Assembly (NCBI GenBank): GCA_013397455.1
Contig: VYZB01000333.1
Span: 583,743-647,742 of the forward strand
Direction: 5' to 3'
DNA from: Crotophaga sulcirostris
Taxonomy: Eukaryota; Chordata; Aves; Cuculiformes; Crotophagidae
DNA length: 64,000 bases
Shown: positions 24,617-37,600 of the stretch, in pieces
Position numbering within the stretch: the stretch's first letter is position 1
Layout: every line of letters starts with the position of its first letter
Translations under genes and position numbers: made by a program
The notes under the pieces: model-generated
The model's input: the letters and a program-made list of their open reading frames with translations, nothing else
What the model was told of the DNA's origin: nothing
Database searches by the model: none

Positions 24617-25965
24617 ATCCCCCATGCACTAATTAAAAAAGCACCATCATTTCTAACTTCTCCTTTGCATCAGTTGTGACAGGAGAGCAGCATGGCAGAC
24701 TGTAAGGAGACCTTCGGGTGCTTCCATGTTTCACACATTTCTCCTCCCAGCATCCCTCCTCCTGCCTCCACACCCAGGTGTTATTCTCCCAGGCAGCTTA
24801 AAAGAAAGGTGACTAGGTTATGGTCTGGAAATTGTCTTCTGTCAGTACAAGAGGCCTGGTTAGCTTTTTCCTCCTCTGGTTTGCATATCTATCAAAGCAA
24901 GTTAAAGGAGACCCAGGAAGAAGCCTTGTCTAATAATCATGCCAAGCTGTTAGGTCTCTCTCTGAATGGAACCAAAGGGCTTTGGCACCAAGTGAAACCA
25001 CCAGGCATTGCTCTGCATTTGCATGGAGTGGTCGAGGCTGGGATTTCTTTTCCCCTCATGATGTATCTCTTTTATTGTCATTCTCTTCCCTTTGTGACTC
25101 CATCCACAAAAAAAAAAAAGGATCTAAACAGCAGCCAGTACTTTACAGTAACTCTCAGTGGGGTAAGACTTTAACAGAGGCCTCTGGTTTACCCTTTCAA
25201 AGTGCGAGTGCTCCCAGCCTGCAACTTCCCTGCTTTATCACAAAAGGGGGTTTTGTCCCTGCTTGCATGAAGGGCTCACACCACCTTTTCCTGGACCCTG
25301 CTCGTCAGCCCCGTGGTCAGCTCTGGTGCTACCTGAGGCCTGTGGCTGGGATCTGGTGAGACAGGAATTGAAAACGGGGTTTGCAAGGACTTGTTTTCTG
25401 TGTGTCCACCCTCTGAGCCCAGAGGGGAGGCTTCCTTTGCTCTCTGGGTGTGAGTGGTCCCCTCGCTGCTTCTGTGCAAATGAGGGCTGAAATAACTTGA
25501 AGTGACTGGAGCTCAGCAGCCAACACAGGTCTCCCTCCTGCATCCTGAAGTTCAGATGATACTTTACTGCTGTAAGAAAACACTGGTGCCCCCTTGCACT
25601 CTAGGGAACAGTAAATTAATGCAGGAGAATGGGAAAAGTGGATCTCTTAACCTGGGAAATATAAGTATCCCCCTTTGCACTTTGCAAAAGAGGAAAAGGC
25701 AAATTCTGCCTTGGTGTGCCCCTGGCAGGGCATATTTTAAGGTTCAAGGTTTGACTGAAACCACGTTTGCTTTCTCGGTGTCCGACTCTCCCACTGATGT
25801 TTGAGATCTGTAGCACTGGTGTCACTGGGCTGTGGTTGCTGTTTGAAGCCCAGGGATGAAAAGTGCCTCTTTGTCCAGCTGGTGCCTGGGCATGACCACT
25901 GAGCATTAGACTCTGTGTCTACTGCAGGAGAAAGGAAAAACAAGGATAAGGCCCTCAAAAGGAGC
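24617..25965. other. unique DNA right of the LTR
   Basis: No gene is recognised. Twelve A lie at 25108-25119. An ATG frame of 160 codons at 24692-25174 (plus) starts 75 bases beyond the LTR, but the LTR reads away from it, the frame crosses the A run, which gives a KKKK stretch, and no domain is visible. Overlapping minus frames lie at 25238-25583. I treat all of them as chance. Confidence 0.5.
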
Positions 25966-26214
25966 CTTTTAAGCCGAAAGAGGGGAGAATGAGATGGGAT
26001 CTTAGGAAAAAATATTTTCCTGTGAGGGTGGGGAGGCCCTGGACCAGGTTGCCCAGAGCAGTGGTGGCTGCCCTATCCCTGGAGGTGTTCCAGGCCAGGT
26101 TGGATGGAGCTTTGAGCCCTCTGATCCAGTGGGAGGAGTCCCTGCCCATGGCAGGGTGTTGGAACTGGATGGGCTTTAAGGTCTCTTCCAACCCAAACCA
26201 TTCTATGGAAGTAT
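25966..26214 (+). mobile_element. CR1 LINE 3' UTR fragment
   Basis: The copy starts near ccttttaagccgaaagaggg and contains, in order, gagatgggatcttaggaaaa, tgtgagggtggggaggccct, gttgcccagagcagtggtgg, gttccaggccaggttggatg, gtgggaggagtccctgccca and the end gtctcttccaacccaaacca followed by ttctatgg. This is the sense strand of the CR1 3' end with most of the coding part missing. The short terminal repeat (about one unit) and modest divergence resemble the copy at 29641-30027. Faint similarity continues left to about 25940. Confidence 0.94.
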
Positions 26215-29200
26215 GATGTGTGTCTTGGAGAGGGGGAAGCTCCCTGCAAATGGGACTTTCTTACTCATCTGTTCTGCTCCCTTTTGCTGTTCAGTCACAG
26301 CGGCTGACTTCAGTGCCAAAATAACTTTTTAACATACTTTTTTGCAACATAGAGAAAGCAAACTGGAGGGAGCACACCTGCAGAGCCTGGTGTAGGAGGG
26401 GCACAGAGGCAAAGCTTTGCTGGCTGTGGGTGCCCTTGGCTGTGCATCCTGCACCTGGAGCTGCATAGGAGCCATCGTCTTCAGGAGTCAAGTGTGCTTG
26501 GCTTGCAAATCCCTGTGCTGAGGTGTCAGGAGCCTCCTGACTGTGTATCAGACAAGGCTTTTGCCAATAGCACTCATCTGACTGGTTATTCTTTAATTTT
26601 TTGTGTGTGTTTGTAGAAGCTTGTTCACAAATAAAGCTATTCTGATCAGAGATATGAGAGTCCTGGTAGTGCATGAGCCTCTCATTTTCCTGTTCTTTCA
26701 CTTCCTGCAGTAATTTTATTTTCCCTATTCACTGACAGAGTTTGGCATTGGAAACACAAATTATAAATACATCAACCAAGGCCTCTAACATTTTTGAAAT
26801 GAAATCCATCATCGCTCAAGTGTTATTTGTTGCTGGGTAAATTCAAGTTGTATTTAAGTTAATGACTCAAGCAAATAAACCTAATTTCTTCTTACTTTAT
26901 TTATTCAAAAAGGGGAAAAATACTTTCCTTAAGAATTATGTATATATTTGTTCTGTGGGGGATCATCTGATTTGGTCCTAAGCCTTCTCAGAAGAGTTCT
27001 CCATATGTGCTGAAGTGTTGTTCATGCTTTATACCCCAGTTTGAGATGCAAGAGATATCTTAAAAATAGCCAAAACTCTGATGAGCCAGTATTTGAAAGG
27101 CAGGGGAAGGAAAGGGAAAGCTTTGGGTGTGGTGATTAAGCATTGACTAGTGAAAAAGAAAAATCAAGTTTTCGACCTGATTACTATGAACATTTTACTG
27201 TATCAAAGTCTTTACAGATTTTCTTCCTCACGGTGAGGTTATATCCTTCATAGCAGCATTTGGTAGTTGATTTAAATTATTAAAGGCATTTCAGAGGGTT
27301 GTAGCTCTTTGAGCATAGTTTGCAAAGAGGGCTGCTGCCTGTATTCTTAAGGTAGGTTAATGATGACTTTCCTAGTGCAATGTGTCCAGGACACTGAGGT
27401 TAATAAAACCCGTAGCTCTTCTTCATGACTACCATGGGATGTTTAATGTTCAAGAGTGTGCAAGACCTCAGCTTAATGTTCCATATGAAGAATAGTGCTG
27501 CCAAGCACTCATCATCCCTAGTGCCGGCGCAGGGCATTAGAGGTGCGAGGAATGGGCCGAGCATGCTCAGGACAAGTTCAAGCACCTCTGAGCTCTGCCA
27601 TCCACCTTTGTAATTGAGGGCGAGGGGCTGGGACTGGCTAGCAGGGCTTCCCATCTGGTGGTCCACAACCACTGCCTGGTTTAAGGAGGATTTTGTTGGA
27701 GAGGCACAAGTCCCAGTCTCCAGTGCAACTTAGCTGATGATTCATTCTGAGTTGGCTCAATGAAAGCATTTGTTTATTTGATGTGATCTCTTTATTTTCC
27801 TCTTTCCTCCCCTCCTGCCACCCCCATCGGAAAACGGGAAGGAATTTTTTGGGGGGGTGGGGAATAATGAAAGATTCGTATGGGAGGGCAGGGTTTGCTC
27901 TTGTGAAAACTCTCTGAAACAAAAGAAGAAAGAAGGTGGGTGGAAGGGGGAGTAAATTTCTCCCTTCCTCTTTCTCCTCCCTCCAAAAAGAGCTTGAGAT
28001 TTTAAAATAGTCCAGCATTGTTCTGGGACTTACTGGGCTTTTCTAGCTGTGACTATTGCAGCAAATACCACAGCAATGACAGTATAGCACTGTCTGTATT
28101 CTCTCTGTGCACTGGCTGGACAGGGATTTTTCATTTCATGCATCATTTACAGCCTTCTGCATTGATCTATAAAGTCAGTGCGTATTGCTAACACAAAGGG
28201 AAAGAAGAAAGGGAAAAGATAGGCCTGAATGACAAAGTTCACAGCTGAAATCAAGTCTCAGTTCAAACTTCCCCAAAGCATCGGTTGTGCCTCACCATTT
28301 GCCTCATGCTAAAAGAAGGATGGGTTAGATCACAAAGATCAGATAAAGGTTTGAGCCAAGTTTTGAAGCCCTCTAAGCTCCAGAAAAAATCAAATCCAAG
28401 ATGTTCCCTAACAAGGAAAAGTCAAAACCTCAGGCTAGGATTTCCAGCCCCAAAGAGAGGTCACTGGATGTATGTCTACGGGGAAATAGTTGAGCTTACC
28501 ACCTTTGACACCTGTTTTTTCTGTGAGCAAAGGCAAGGGGATATTTCAGAGTCCTATAAGGTGATTTTACTAATTTATGCCACCTCCCAACTTTTTCTAA
28601 TGGATGGCTCACTGGGTTGGTATCCCACACATTAGCACTCGAGTACCGTGTTCTTTCCATAGCAGCACTTCCAGGTCCTGGTGCAAGTGGGAATAGAGAT
28701 GTGAAGGGAGGATGAAAGTGGGAGTGAGAGCACAAAAACTGGAGGAAGCACTTAGGGGTTCTGCTGGAATGACTGTGGTGAAAGAGATGACTGAATGTAT
28801 TCCCTCAGGTTTCAGTCCACTGACAGTGGAGCCCACTGCTTCTCTTTGAAATCAGACATACGTTCTCAAAAAATAAAGGGAGGAGGGTGGAACTGGTTTG
28901 CTTGTCCTACTGGGGATTTTATAGGAGAGGAAGAAAAAAACACAGAGGAGAAATGCTATCTTTTTTTATTGGTCTCATTTTCCAGGTGTATTTCATACCA
29001 AAATCTTTCTCTGGCAAAATGTTATGTCTACCAGCACAGGCTTTTCTTTTTTTAATTTAAAAAGGTTGCATTTTGTGATGTTAATTTTTTAAAAGCTCTG
29101 TCTAGGCATGTATCACACACATGCAATTCTGCTTTATCACAGTAACAAGTACTCTAATCTCTCATCTGCTTTAATGAGCTACTAGTATAATCTTGTCATT

Positions 29201-29640
29201 TTGGTTGGCTGTACCTTGCCATTCAGTGCAGTCTCATTTCCCCTGCCAATTGCCCAAGGCTATTAGTTGGCAGCAAAGCTTGCTTGCAAAACCAACCCCA
29301 ATCAAAAACAGCAATGCCATGAGGTAAAAAGTTTGTCTCCAGCTGCTTCTCCAGCAGCTGGACAAGTTCTGCAGGTTCCTCAGCGTGCTCGCCTGAGCTG
29401 CGATGTGCCCAGCCAGCTCCTCGCTTGGGCTGAGCCACTGCGGGAAGGACTAACATGTCCTGCGGGATGCAGGTGCCTGGTGTGGGGTGCCCTGGGCTCT
29501 CACAGTGCCTCTCCTTGGGTAGGAGCTCTGCTGTGCCTGGCCACAGGAGGAGTGGGGCTGTGTTTTTATGGGGTTTTTGGACCTGTTGCCATGATCAAAA
29601 GGAATGAAGTGCTTCAGATATTAAAGGTAGAAGAAGCATG
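26215..29640. other. unique DNA, no gene recognised
   Basis: No transposon or exon is recognised. Near 27851-27893 the plus strand has G-rich groups (gggggggtgggg, then gggagggcaggg 20 bases later) that are too widely spaced for a strong quadruplex. AT-rich sequence dominates 26740-26950, and 28960-29100 includes several T and A runs. Frames of up to 137 codons (minus, 26291-26701) and 125 codons (plus, 29267-29641) show no known motif, and the latter overlaps an opposite frame. Confidence 0.5.
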
Positions 29641-30027
29641 AAAGAGAGTTGGAGTTGTTCACCCTAGAGAAGGCAGGGCTTCAAGGAGACAGAGCAGCCT
29701 TCCAGTACTGAAAGGGGCTCCAGGAAAGCTGTGGAGGGGCTCTTGATTAGGGAGTGCAGGGATAAGATGGGGGGAATTGTTTTGCGCTGAAAGAGGGGAG
29801 ATCAGATGAGATCTTGGGAAGAAATGTTTTCCTGTGAGGGTGGGGAGGCCCTGGCACAGGATGCTCAGAGAAGTTGTCTACCCCATCCCTGGAGGTGTTC
29901 AAGGCCAGGTTGGATGGGGCTTTGAGCACCCTGATCTAGTGGAAGGTGTCTCTGGCCATGGCAGGGGGTTGGAACTGGATGGGCTGTAATGTTCCTTCTA
30001 ACACAAACCATTCTATGGTTCTGTGAA
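29641..30027 (+). mobile_element. CR1 LINE 3' fragment
   Basis: The sense strand begins in the coding remnant (gagagttggagttgttcacc, ctagagaaggcagggcttca), then passes through ttgattagggagtgcaggga, ctgaaagaggggagatcaga, gttcaaggccaggttggatg and catggcagggggttggaact to the tail ccattctatggttctgtgaa. The copy lacks roughly ten bases after cagagaagttg, where relatives have a gtggatgcc block. It is 5'-truncated, inactive, and of the same 3' UTR type as 22212, 25966 and 44877. Confidence 0.94.
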
Positions 30028-32737
30028 GCATGTTGGCTTCTGTGTAATTGTGTAATTGCCAATCAAAGGCAGTTTCTCTTTTACAGCAAGAGATTGTTTT
30101 ACAGCAAGAACACTGTGGAGTTATAAGTTGCAAAAAAGAGGAGTCCCCAGCCCCCCTTGGTAGAGAAGGCAGGAGGAGGAAAATGCTGCCTCTACATCAA
30201 CATGGTGCAATCAGCAGAAAGGAGACTGGGGAATGAACAGGGGGCTGTGACCCCTGATACCTTGAGATCTACATGGTGAAACCCTAGCAACATTCTGGAG
30301 CAGTCCCATGGCCTCAGCAGAAGTGTGTACACCTGTGAAGGGCTAGGGAGTTGAGATGCAATTGTTCCCCCTTGTATATTCTCTGCATTCTGCAAAGCCT
30401 TGGGCTCACTGAAAAGGAAATGAAACCTCCAAGACATGTATCTCCCCACATACATCATTCCCCCTTCCACAATGGTGAGTGCTGGGCATTGCTTGCACCA
30501 TTGGTATACATAGAAACCAAGAGAAAATTCCTAAACCACCCACTTCTGCATGTTTTAAGAACCAAGTGAAATGTCCTCTAAAGACAAAACCCAAAGTTTT
30601 CATGAGGAAGCCAAGCATGGTATGGGGGTAATTCCTTGATGGTCCAGAAATTCCTCTTGGCTTGTGCCTTGTCCTGGGCTCTGCTCTCAGCATCTGCACT
30701 GTCTTAGCAGGTGGTAGGGTCAGCCTGAGCAGGGGCTATGCCTGCCCCTTGGAGAGTACAAACCTGCATATGAGGGCAGTTGTGTGCTCTTCTGGGGAAC
30801 ACTTGGGCTGTCCTTGCAGGAGCAATGAGTGCCACTGGGTAACTTCTGGTGACCCTCAGCCTTATGTTTCAGCAGAGGCGACATTCCAGGCAACTCTCCA
30901 GTCCTGTTATGTCATAAGGGACTGCATTTACTTCTAATCTATACATATTGGTCCTGGCTGGATGTTTTCTGATTTTCTTTGTTGAGTATCAGAAATATAA
31001 TCCCATGTAGGTCCTTCTAGTTCACCACCAAATTGACTTCTAACCTTTGAGCTAAGTGACTGGAGCTAGGCTTTTGGGTTTTCAGATAAATCTTTGATCT
31101 CTGTTTAGGTGTCTGTGAAAAGGTCACTTGTGCCAGATGTAACTGGTCTTTAGCGTTGTGATCGAAAGAGCTGATGGGAATGGTCCCGCAGTCCTCACTG
31201 CATCCCCAGACTGCTAATGGTGATGATCACCTCTGAGGCACTATCAGATTACGTCAATCATGACTACTTGGAGGACTCCTGTTCAGTAGCTTTCTAGGTC
31301 ATGACTGATTTCGAGACAGCATAAAAGCGTATCAGATGTTTCAGAAGATCCACCAAACCTTATACACTGTGTTCTCATGTCCCTCCGATCTGATGAAGGT
31401 AAATTTTCTGGCCTTCACCTCTTCCTTTCTGTGACTGTAGTGTTCTCATTTGTGGTACACCTGTAATGACTTCTTCTATCTGCCACTGCTTTGAATACAA
31501 TCTCTGGGTGAGAGAGCATTCAACCAAACATTAAAAGGTTTAGTAGATACGGAATCTAAAATTAAGTGGCCTCAGAATAATTACGCTAGGGTCTACTTCT
31601 GTCTAGAAACTTTTGTGTCTGCTTTGCTGAGAGATTCAAGACCAAAAGTAATTTAATGGGCTGTTTTACTCTCAAGCCTAATCTCATGTTTGAGAATTGC
31701 CTTTAAAAAATACTTGTGTACTGGGGAGCCTAAAAGTGTCACTGTAAAGGGGTTGCAAGATGAAGATGGATGAATTTGACATGGGAGCCCAGAGCACATG
31801 TCAGAGTGGGGCTTTGGAGTTTGTGGGGTATGTAGTTCTTCTGAGTTCATCTTTTTTCTTTTTTTTTTTTTTCAGTCATGTTTTACTAATAGTGGTATTA
31901 ACAAGAATTAAAAGAATTAATTATCAAACTTGATAAAGATTGGCAATCATTCCTCCCAGTAATGATCAGGTTCTCAAAATCCACTAAGATTTCCTATCTC
32001 TTCATGCTTGGCTCCTCTTGGGTCACTTGGCCCTTGATGTGTCCTGGGTCAAATGGGAACACTTCTGAGTAAGCTGAGCTTGTGCTTGTCTGCTTGGATA
32101 TCAAAATTAACTCCCTGTTTAAAGCATTGTACTATTTAAACATATTACTTTGACTTTTTCTTTTTAAGCCCACGTTTCCACCTCTGTCAGTGACATAGAT
32201 TTGTTGCCATGAAAAACCAGTAAGAAAACACGGTTCTTATCTGCTGTAATCTAATAAGCTGTCAGGGTGGAAAAAAAGGAGGTCAGCCAAATGCGGCTCC
32301 TTTCAGTTTGAATTTCTGAAAATGACTCACTCCATATTTAGGCTTATAATGAGCTCCCGCCCACTTAGGGCAAGCTTCTAATTTCAGTTGCTCTGGCACA
32401 AATCCAAAGGGCTTCCATTGAAATGGATGAAGCTCCTGTTGATGATTTACGTGGCTGCACCGAGATCAGGGTCTGCCGCCTGCCCTCGGGCAAAGCCTCC
32501 TGCTCCAGGAGGGGAGGGCAATGGGACAGGACAGTGAGCTCAGACCTGCCCCTGTGCTGGTTATGAAGTTTTTGAGGATGCTGTTGGTGTCAGAGTAGCA
32601 CTGGGTTTATATCTCCCCGCTCATTGCACTATCGGTCACTTTAGTTCTCAAAATCTCTTCTTTTAACTCTCAAGACACAGCATTCCTCATAGGAGAAAGA
32701 AAAGTGTCCAGTGCATTCAAAAGTGAACATAACCTTG
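30028..32737. other. unique DNA with short duplications
   Basis: No gene is recognised. A 13-base direct repeat ttttacagcaaga occurs twice, 18 bases apart, at about 30079 and 30097. A run of fourteen T lies at 31859-31872. The words ttccattgaaatggatgaag at 32413 and gatgatttacgtggctgcac at 32441 are treated separately as an ancient repeat relic. Frames of 65-98 codons near 30351-30700 overlap on opposite strands. Confidence 0.5.
32393..32475. repeat. relic of ancient amniote interspersed repeat
   Basis: The order ggcacaaatcc, ttccattgaaatggatgaag, ctcctgttgatgatttacgt, gctgcaccgagatcagggtc corresponds to a familiar diverged sauropsid pattern (a caaatcc block, a cattgaaatcaatgg block, a gatttac block and a gatctgg-like end). 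No ends can be set, and no family name is claimed. Confidence 0.4.
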
Positions 32738-33019
32738 CTTTTCTCCTCCCGAGTAATAAGCAATAGGAAAAGAGGAAATAGCCTCAAGTTGCACCAGGGG
32801 AGATTTAGACTGGATATTAGGAAAACTTCCTTCACTGAAAGAGTGGTGAAGTATTGGAAGAAGCTGCCCAGGGCAGTGGTGGTATCTCCTACCTTGGAGG
32901 TGTTCAAAAACCATATAGATGTGGCGCTTCAGGACATGGTTTAGTAGGCACAGTGGTGTTGCACCGACAGTTGGACTGGATGAACTTAGAGGTCTTCTCC
33001 AACCTTAATGATTCTCTGA
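32738..33019 (+). mobile_element. CR1 LINE 3' fragment, second 3' UTR type
   Basis: Sense-strand CR1 words occur in order: ttctcctcccgagtaataag, caataggaaaagaggaaata, gcctcaagttgcaccagggg, agatttagactggatattag, tcactgaaagagtggtgaag, ggaggtgttcaaaaaccata, tagatgtggcgcttcaggac, and the end gaggtcttctccaaccttaa followed by tgattctctga. This 3' UTR type matches the copies at 48640 and, in opposite orientation, 11933 and 57543. The part 5' of 32738 is absent. Frames across it are degenerate remnants of the end of the CR1 polyprotein. Confidence 0.94.
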
Positions 33020-34613
33020 GCACCGCAGCTGCTCCAACATTTCCAGTTCAATATACCTTTAGACATCAGTGGTTAGACAGACAGAGAAGTGTCGGTTAAG
33101 TAGTCCTGACTCTTCTAACCTTCCTATCCTGCTAAGAGAAATGAGATTTAAGATGTGTCTATATTTCTTTTCAGTTACTTTAAGTTAACACCCCCTTCTG
33201 CTCCCCTGTCTTGCTTTCCTGCCTTGCCCCATCACTCTTTTGGAAAAGAAACCAAGGGCGTGCCTTAAGTGTCTGGCAGCAGTAACGCAGTGCACAGAAA
33301 TGCAATGGATGTCAGGCACTGAAACGCCTTGAATATTTCTGGGAGGCTCCTAAGGCTTCGTGGCAATGACTGCCTGGGCCCCTTGCCAAAAACCTTGTCC
33401 TAAAATACGTTCTTGGAAGGATTTGGAAATCACTGAGATCTTGAGGCTATCTTGGTTAATCAAGGTACTCCCTAAAATATGTTCATATGAAGGCTATTGA
33501 TTTGAATTAAGGGGCAAAATGTACCCTAAAGGCAGCAATGTCTGTACTAAGAGGCTGTTTCGGCTGCTGGAAGGAGGTCCGGAGTCATGGTCCTTCATAC
33601 CTGAGTGCACACTTGTCTAGGGAAAAACAGTGCAGCAGGGAAGAGCAGCAAAACCCCAATGTACAAGGGCAGTACTTTCAACATTGTGACAGGAAGCATG
33701 ACCAGGGGAAAGTGCTACTCTTCAAATCAGAACATCGCCAAAGTGCTTGGGTTAAGCAGTTGTATACTTGGAGAGAGCAAAACAAGCCTCAAACTCGAAA
33801 CCTGTCGGAGCCAGTCAGGATGTCAGTTTTATATTCACAAGATGACAACTTAAGGGTGGTGTTAGCACATGAGTTTCGGTGTTGACTCAAAGGAAGAGTA
33901 CCACCTACTCAAGAGCAGCGGTGTTTCCTGGGCTCCTGGCCTGCTACTGGCCACGCTTGCCCCGGCTACCATGCCAGTACATGCTTGCAAAGGGACTGCA
34001 GTAGGACATGCACCAGTCTCAAGTATCTTCATATGACATTTTACCTCCCAGAAAAGCAGGGTGGAAGTTATTGCCTCAGTCTGGCTTAGCAAGACCTTGT
34101 GCACAAGTCTGTCTATAAATGTCCAGGATGAATAGCATTCAGGCACTTACGGGCTTAGCATGTCAAAACCTGTTGTGATTTATTATGATTTAATATAATT
34201 CCTAGAAATCATTCTCCGTACACCTGTTGTGTAATTGTTTCACAGAAAGGCTGTTTCCAATCACTGGGGAGGTTCAGACCAAAGTCAGGGAGTTCTGACT
34301 AACAGGAAAATTCAAATATTCTACAGCAAAATACTGTGTTTCCATTATATTCTGTAGCTTTTTGTGGTGATTTTAATATTCATTTTCATTCTGGTCTGTA
34401 AACCAGGTTGAAGGTGGATTTTATACGGGACCTGATTGGTAAGACTTTTGCTTCTTGGCTGCCAAGAATGATGCCAGGCCCTGTGCAAAGGTCCAATGGG
34501 AAATGCCTTGCTCTAGTAGCCCAAAGGCTCACCTCTTCAGAGCCATTTGATTTGCATAGGAGATATGCCTTGATGCTTCAGAGCATCTGGGCTGCTGTCT
34601 TGCTGTCTTGGCT
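33020..34613. other. unique DNA, no gene recognised
   Basis: No transposon or exon is recognised. A plus frame of 115 codons at 33538-33885, an alternative plus frame overlapping it, and a minus frame overlapping its 3' end cannot be distinguished from chance. AT-rich words such as tgtgatttattatgatttaa lie near 34180-34200. Confidence 0.5.
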
Positions 34614-34632
34614 GGGGGGAGGGAGGGGGGGG
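34614..34632 (+). other. G-quadruplex motif
   Basis: The plus strand reads six G, A, three G, A, eight G without interruption. This offers four tracts of at least three G with one- and two-base loops, a sequence that would fold stably as single-stranded DNA or RNA. It lies in otherwise unique DNA beside a CTG-rich phrase (gctgctgtcttgctgtcttg) and has no neighbouring promoter or gene that I can recognise. Confidence 0.8.
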
Positions 34633-37600
34633 CGTGTCTAAGTTGGAGGAAGAACAAAACAACTACAACTTTGAGGTCAGCTTCTTGTGTTCTCCCCATC
34701 TGTACAAAAATGCTTTAACATTGTCAGAGCATTTCAGAGGATGTTACTCAGAAATTACAGTTTCAGACATGGGCTGCTTTCATGAGTGTTTACTTCATTG
34801 ACCTTTTTCACTTTTTCTCCCTTCCTGTGAGCCCTGGACTGGTACAGTTTTGAAAAAAACCCACAAAGCTGCTGTACCTGTGAGAGTTCCTGCATGTTAT
34901 ACCACAGCCATTAGTTTGATTTGGCATCACTGGAGATGCCTTTGCACTACACATGTGCATCAGAATAACATTTCCAAGCAAAGAAGCAATCCCTCCCTAT
35001 TGCAGATGTGATCAAAGCTCTTTCAAATCCTATGTTCCCCTATTGTTTTGGCCTTGAATGCCAAGATACTTCTGGAAGGGCATTCATTTTCCCCAAAGTC
35101 CTCCCTGTTCCCCAAATGAAGTTACCATAATATTAATTGATTGAGCCCAGTTACTGTAATATTGATACCTCTGTAGTTTTACTCATAACCCACTTTTACT
35201 GTACTGTTTCTTTTTAACGGAGAGAGCAGAGGTTTCCTACTACAAATGAAGACAAGATAATGGGGTTAGACCAGCACTGTGGGGAGGGCTGAAGGCTGAG
35301 GTTCATTGTGAAAGCTGTTGAGTGTCTGTGAGCTGATGCTCATCTTGTTTTCCTCCATCTGTCTGGCAAGACAGGTGAGATGGCTTTTCCTGGCTGGAGA
35401 AGCATTATTCTGGGGCTCAAGCCAACAAGACTGCTCCAGGAGACTGAACAAGCATACATTTGCAGGGCCTGAGCTAAGAGACTTTAGTTCTTTCTGGATT
35501 AGTTATACTTAGATATGAACCAAAATGGAAATTCCCACCATCTGCTTTGTACATTGCACCACTTGAAAAGAAACTCTTCTCTGGGTTGCCTTTCATCACT
35601 AATTGCTGATGAGTTTTCACCTTTAAATCATTCATCCCCAATCCTATTGAAAAGTCTTCCTCTGCTCTTCTTTAGCTCCTGTGCCTTTAGCTCAGTGCGA
35701 GCAGTGTTCAAATGAAATTGGAAGCCCCACTGGTTTCCTGGAGGTTTTGTTGAAGCACTGCTGTCATGCTGCCAGCTGCAATCAGTCCCCAGAGCTGCAA
35801 CCTACTGCCAGTGCCTCACGGGATGGAGCTGGGATTAGAAGCACAAGTATGTATGCAAAAAAAATAAATTAAAAATTACTTCTTTTAAATTAAAACTTTC
35901 CACATAGTTGATCTTTTGTCAAATAATGATCTGAAATGACATGTCTGCTCTCCAAATGTAATTGTTAATCGGTCAATCGACCTCTGACTGACTGGCATAT
36001 TGCTCTGATCATCTGAAAGCCTTCTGGCACCATTTCCCCAGCTCAGGTTAGTTGCTTCTACTTGTACAATCTGGTTGCAAAATGTCATTGCTCTGAATCA
36101 CCAGGGCCAGTTCCAAACCCTGCGACTACTGTGGGAAGGACTCCCTGAAAGCTCCGAAGCCTTGGATGCTACCTTGGATGCCTCATGCCTGGGTAGCGGG
36201 GTCTGTGCACTGATGATGCTGTGTGGTACACTCTGGCACAAGGACCCAGCTGCAAGGCCGTGGGACTGCAAACACTATTTTGTGGTGAAGGGTGCTCTGT
36301 GCTTGAGCAGCTTCGCCAGCCCTTTATCAGATTTTAATACAAAACAAGGACAATTAATTTCTACGCCCTTATCTTATCTTGCTGATCTTACAAGCCACTA
36401 TGAAGTTTGATTTCTTGTTTCCAGCTCCTGCTCACCAGCTGTAACACAGTTATAGTTCAGAAATCTATAATTCAAACTTTCAGACTGAATGCTCTTCCAA
36501 TGCAGGTCTTTTCATAATTGGTTTTCAGCCCAGTCTGCTCCGCGATGTGTAATTGTTAGCAATTGTAAAAAGATAACTCACATTTTTAAAAACCCAACCC
36601 TTGCTCTGTGCAGATAAAAACTGTGACAAATAATGTCCCCAAAAAATCATAAAAGTAGAGAGACATGTTAATAACCAAAGGTGAAATTTCATTTGGAGGT
36701 CAGTGGGAGCTATTAAAGTGGTCAGTAATTCCAGGGTTTGCCAGTAGCGATTTGACCATATCACTTATCTACTCTGGTCCATGCTTAAGCATCTCCCTCA
36801 GTGAAAAAGTAATCCACTGAGAGTAATACCAGAGGTCAGAGGTAACTATGAAGAAAAAGCAATATTGTCAAAATAAACTAGGCTTTCAAGTACAGGCATT
36901 CAAATTCCCAGTCCATTAAAATGTTTCAACTTTGACAATTTTGGTGCACTATTTGGACATCTTATTGAATACGTTGTTTTTCATTATATTCAGATTAAAA
37001 GGGCGGGGAGGAGGAGAAAGGAAATATCACATAGATCATGTTAAAAAGGGTAGAAGGTAAGGACTGACATTTCACATTGTCATGTGAAGTGCTGGCAATA
37101 AAAGGCAATTTTTAGTTCCAGAATTTCAGAGGCACCAAAATGGGACCAAATAATAAGCATGGATATAAAGCAGATTTCATGAAGCAGGAGCTGGAATTGC
37201 AAAGCATCACTGCAGTCAGCAAACTGAGGGAATCCCTCCTGCCCAGCCAGCATACGTGCAGGATGGCACCGAAATGAGAGCAGAGCTTGGATTTGCCTCT
37301 TTTAGAACTGAAATCCACCCGGAGGTGATAGGTAAATTCCTGATCTTATTGATGTCTACAGAGGGGTTAAAAAGCAGCAGGAGGATCTGTGCCCATGCTG
37401 TGAGAGTGGCTGCTAGGCTGGGGTTCAGGAATGCCGTGCTTAGCTCCTGGTTGCATCTCGACTACCCTGTGTTATACTGGGGTTGTTGCTTGAAGGCTTG
37501 GACCTGAGACTCTGCCAAATATAATGGGAGAAATTATATTTTTAATTTGCTCTGGCTGGCTTGACTGCTCAGCCTGCATACACCATCCAGAGTGAGAAAG

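Noticed and set aside
24692..25174. ATG frame of 160 codons just beyond the solo LTR, possibly LTR-driven
   Set aside because: The LTR is oriented to the minus strand by its TATAAAA and ATTAAA, so it does not drive this frame. The frame crosses an A run and has no recognisable motif.
27851..27893. G-quadruplex
   Set aside because: The G groups are separated by about 20 bases, so a stable four-tract structure is unlikely.
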